From an uncultured Gammaproteobacteria bacterium (lineage in GTDB: Bacteria; Pseudomonadota; Gammaproteobacteria; Halothiobacillales; Halothiobacillaceae), in the NCBI GenBank assembly GCA_938004235.1, contig CALKWL010000130.1, positions 1-6,195 of the forward strand: DNA of 6,195 nucleotides, written 5' to 3'. Positions 4,501-6,195 of this stretch are shown in pieces (position 1 is the first letter of the stretch; each line of letters opens with the position of its first letter). The notes under the pieces are model-generated. The model was not told where the DNA came from and did no database searches. It saw nothing but the letters and a program-made list of their open reading frames with translations. The position numbers were made by a program, and so were the translations under genes.

Positions 4501-5562
4501 TCAAGGGCATAGGGCATAGGGCAAGGGGAGACGAGCGAGTTGTGCGCCCTCGGCGGAACCGAGGTGAAGCGTCGGCTCGTCCTGGTCAGGTATAAGCGCA
4601 CTTAATCGTAACACGGCCAGCAGCACGATCCCGCCATCCGGATGCGGCGCAGCACGCACCACTTCGCCAGCCGCCTCGCCCGCCGTGGTTACCACCGCCT
4701 GCCCCGGCACGGCGGATTCAGCCTCGCTAGCGCGCAGCAAGGCCATGCGTCGCGCAGGCTTGCCCAGATAGTGCATGCGCGCCACGATCTCCTGACCGGG
4801 ATAGCAGCCCTTCTTGAAACTCACCGCGCCGATGCGCTCCAGATTGGCCATTTGCGGCACAAAGGCTTCCAGCGTGGCCGGATAGACTTCCGGCAAGGCC
4901 GCCAGCGTGTCGAGTAACTCCCAGCTGGTCGAACTGACGGGCGTGGCATGGACATCCAGCGCTTGCCACAGCTTTTGCATGGGTTCCAGCTCGCCATAGA
5001 TTTCAAAGCGCTGCTGACCGCTGCGGCCACAAGGCAGACGGATCACGCTAATCCCCGCCCCGTGCTGCACCGCATCGGGCGCTTCCGGCACGTTGCCCAG
5101 TACCTGGCGCAAGCGCTCGGCGGCGTGCATTCCGCTCAAGCCGAACTGCACAAAAGCATCATTCGCCGCCTCCAGTGCCACCTTGCTGCGCAAAACATAC
5201 ATACGCAGCCGCTTGAGCGTCGGCTCCACCATGCCGCGCGGCAGGCTCAGATAAAACACGCCCTCATGCCTGAACAGACGCATCAGCGCCAGCATCCGCC
5301 CCTTGGCCGTGTTCAGGCTGGTGAGCTGGCTATGCGTGTCACTCACCTGACGCACATCGTTGGAGAGCAGGCTTTGCAGAAAGCTTTCCGCCTCCTCGCC
5401 ACTGACCGCAATCAGCCCGCGATGCCCCAGATCAACTAGCACCTCGCCGGTAAGCGAAAGGCTCAACTCCTGTGCCGGATTGCCAAAGTGCGCCAGCGGC
5501 GCATCGGGATCAATCCACTCCGCACCCTGCTTGCGCAAAAAATTTTTCCATTCGGTTTTCAT
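4501..5562 (-). CDS. ygfZ: Folate-binding protein YgfZ (GcvT-like, Fe-S protein maintenance)
   Basis: Tetrahydrofolate-dependent protein related to the glycine-cleavage T protein, needed for the assembly or repair of certain Fe-S enzymes such as the tRNA methylthiotransferase MiaB in E. coli; cytoplasmic. It has 353 residues. The diagnostic motif KGCYPGQE is at 251-258 with the key cysteine C253, inside AVSFKKGCYPGQEIVARMHY. The N-terminal part (LSLTGEVLVDLGHRGLIAVS, FLQSLLSNDV, TSLNTAKGRMLALMRL) is the GcvT-like fold. The ATG at 5562 has GGAG eight bases upstream. It is first in the set ygfZ-thiG-trmB, which has a 12-bp gap and then a 1-bp overlap. The 128 bp upstream (5563-5690) hold a 10-bp palindrome CTTCGCGAAG (5667-5676) but no promoter that could be called confidently. 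The C-terminal codons contain a short direct repeat of CCCTATG. No defects are seen. Confidence 0.93.
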   Translation of the reverse strand: MKTEWKNFLRKQGAEWIDPDAPLAHFGNPAQELSLSLTGEVLVDLGHRGLIAVSGEEAESFLQSLLSNDVRQVSDTHSQLTSLNTAKGRMLALMRLFRHEGVFYLSLPRGMVEPTLKRLRMYVLRSKVALEAANDAFVQFGLSGMHAAERLRQVLGNVPEAPDAVQHGAGISVIRLPCGRSGQQRFEIYGELEPMQKLWQALDVHATPVSSTSWELLDTLAALPEVYPATLEAFVPQMANLERIGAVSFKKGCYPGQEIVARMHYLGKPARRMALLRASEAESAVPGQAVVTTAGEAAGEVVRAAPHPDGGIVLLAVLRLSALIPDQDEPTLHLGSAEGAQLARLPLPYALCP

Positions 5563-5690
5563 GCACGATTCTCCGCTTTGACAGGCTGCATTCGCCGCGT
5601 TTTGGCAGATGCTAACCTAAAAGACAGACTTCGCAGGTGATGGACGCATATTTTCCGGACGGGGCGCTTCGCGAAGGGTATCGGTGAGGC

Positions 5691-5969
5691 TTACCCGTAG
5701 GCGTAGGAGACCAGGACACATGCTTGTCCCGTTGACTTAAGGTGCGACGGAACGACGGCAGCCGTCTTGAGAAGCGCTCGCACATCGTCCTCCAGCCCCG
5801 AGCGATTGACAGCATTCCAGAATGAGTCACAGCCGACGAGCAGAACACACGCTAGGGCGATGGATAGGCGAAGCGTGACGCTATTTCTGGGGGGCAAGCT
5901 GGCCTCGCAGCTTAGTGGCGCTCCACTTGCAACACGAGCCGAGGAGCGTTGTGTTAGCGAGGGCATCAT
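5691..5969 (-). CDS. Putative small lipoprotein, unrecognised
   Basis: The frame contains a type II signal sequence: basic residues, then a hydrophobic run (LSIALACVLLVGC) ending in the lipobox LVGC, with Asp at +2. The cysteine is residue 47 if translation starts at ATG 5969. That is a long leader, so the in-frame TTG at 5897-5895, with GAGG five bases upstream, is a better start and gives a leader of usual size. The mature part is only about 46 residues (DSFWNAVNRSGLEDDVRALL and onwards) and ends at a TAA. ATG 5969 overlaps the preceding frame's stop as ATGA, which suggests coupling. Asp at +2 would predict inner-membrane retention under the E. coli Lol rule. No homologue is recognised; it may be a fragment of a longer gene or not a gene. 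Confidence 0.4.
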   Translation of the reverse strand: MMPSLTQRSSARVASGAPLSCEASLPPRNSVTLRLSIALACVLLVGCDSFWNAVNRSGLEDDVRALLKTAAVVPSHLKSTGQACVLVSYAYG

Positions 5970-6193
5970 CCGTACTTTTCCCCCTTGAGTGCTCGGCGCT
6001 TTCTCCAAATACTCCAGCACCAATGAGCACCGGCGACCAGGAATAACAAACCAAATCCCGCAATATGCCATCGCCACCCGTAGCCACTAGTTTTGCCTTC
6101 ACCCGCCACACGATGAATTGATGGTGAGTTGAGTGCGTACTTGTCGCGTACCGGAAGATTGCGCGGTTTTTTGACAAAGCACTCAGGGTGCTC
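5966..6193 (-). CDS. Putative single-pass membrane protein, partial (C-terminal 75 residues), unrecognised
   Basis: A frame open through the right edge of the window ends at TGA 5968-5966 after 75 codons. Its last third has one hydrophobic helix, about residues 43-62 (HIAGFGLLFLVAGAHWCWSI), flanked by tryptophans and followed by a basic tail WRKRRALKGEKYG. That is the pattern of a C-terminal anchor with a cytoplasmic positive tail. The stop overlaps ATG 5969 of the putative lipoprotein gene by 4 bp. A competing frame starts at ATG 6195 and runs to 5881, but it lacks a recognisable pattern. The family is unknown; the 5' part lies outside the window. Confidence 0.38.
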   Translation of the reverse strand, partial: EHPECFVKKPRNLPVRDKYALNSPSIHRVAGEGKTSGYGWRWHIAGFGLLFLVAGAHWCWSIWRKRRALKGEKYG

Positions 6194-6195
6194 AT

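Noticed and set aside
5612..5848. A 78-codon open frame on the minus strand downstream of the lipobox frame
   Set aside because: It overlaps the lipobox frame in another phase, has Ser/Arg-rich shadow composition, and no ribosome binding site was seen.

Overview
The window is 6.2 kb of GC-rich DNA from what looks like a chemolithoautotrophic proteobacterium, beta or gamma; the sequence alone does not settle the genus. The evidence is the N-terminal third of a form II RuBisCO large subunit (cbbM), a divergent CbbR-type LysR regulator, and a bacterial (proteobacterial-class) phosphoribulokinase. These are followed by the housekeeping genes ygfZ, thiG and trmB. The first 45 bases are not genomic: positions 12-45 are the Illumina index-read adapter, so the left edge is an untrimmed contig end that cuts cbbM.

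Layout. 1-45: adapter. 46-482 (-): cbbM, partial. 483-815: divergent cbbM-cbbR control region. It holds two successive 88-90 bp units, each bounded by a 13-bp inverted repeat of the same motif, plus an AT-rich core and a likely cbbR promoter. 816-1733 (+): cbbR. 1734-1982: convergent intergenic region with the cbbP terminator and a closely packed row of five perfect inverted repeats. 1983-2873 (-): cbbP. 2874-2995: cbbP upstream region with a LysR-type T-N11-A dyad and a 10-G tract. 2996-5562 (-): the tightly packed set ygfZ > thiG > trmB. 5691-6195 (-): a short putative lipoprotein gene and, 4 bp overlapped with it, the 3' end of a putative single-pass membrane protein gene. Neither is recognised.

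How it fits together. Phosphoribulokinase makes ribulose-1,5-bisphosphate and form II RuBisCO carboxylates it; these are the two reactions unique to the Calvin-Benson-Bassham cycle. CbbR is expected to control cbbM, itself and perhaps cbbP. The hexamer ATTGAT (either strand) occurs eight times in the three intergenic regions around these genes and, by eye, only about three times elsewhere, so it is a candidate core of the local CbbR site. The ygfZ-thiG-trmB genes (Fe-S protein maintenance, thiazole synthesis, tRNA m7G methylation) look like one translationally coupled unit unrelated to carbon fixation.

No mobile element, CRISPR array, tRNA or rRNA was seen. The coding content is ordinary. The unusual material is in the non-coding DNA: the paired covarying inverted repeats upstream of cbbM/cbbR and the hairpin row downstream of cbbR/cbbP.
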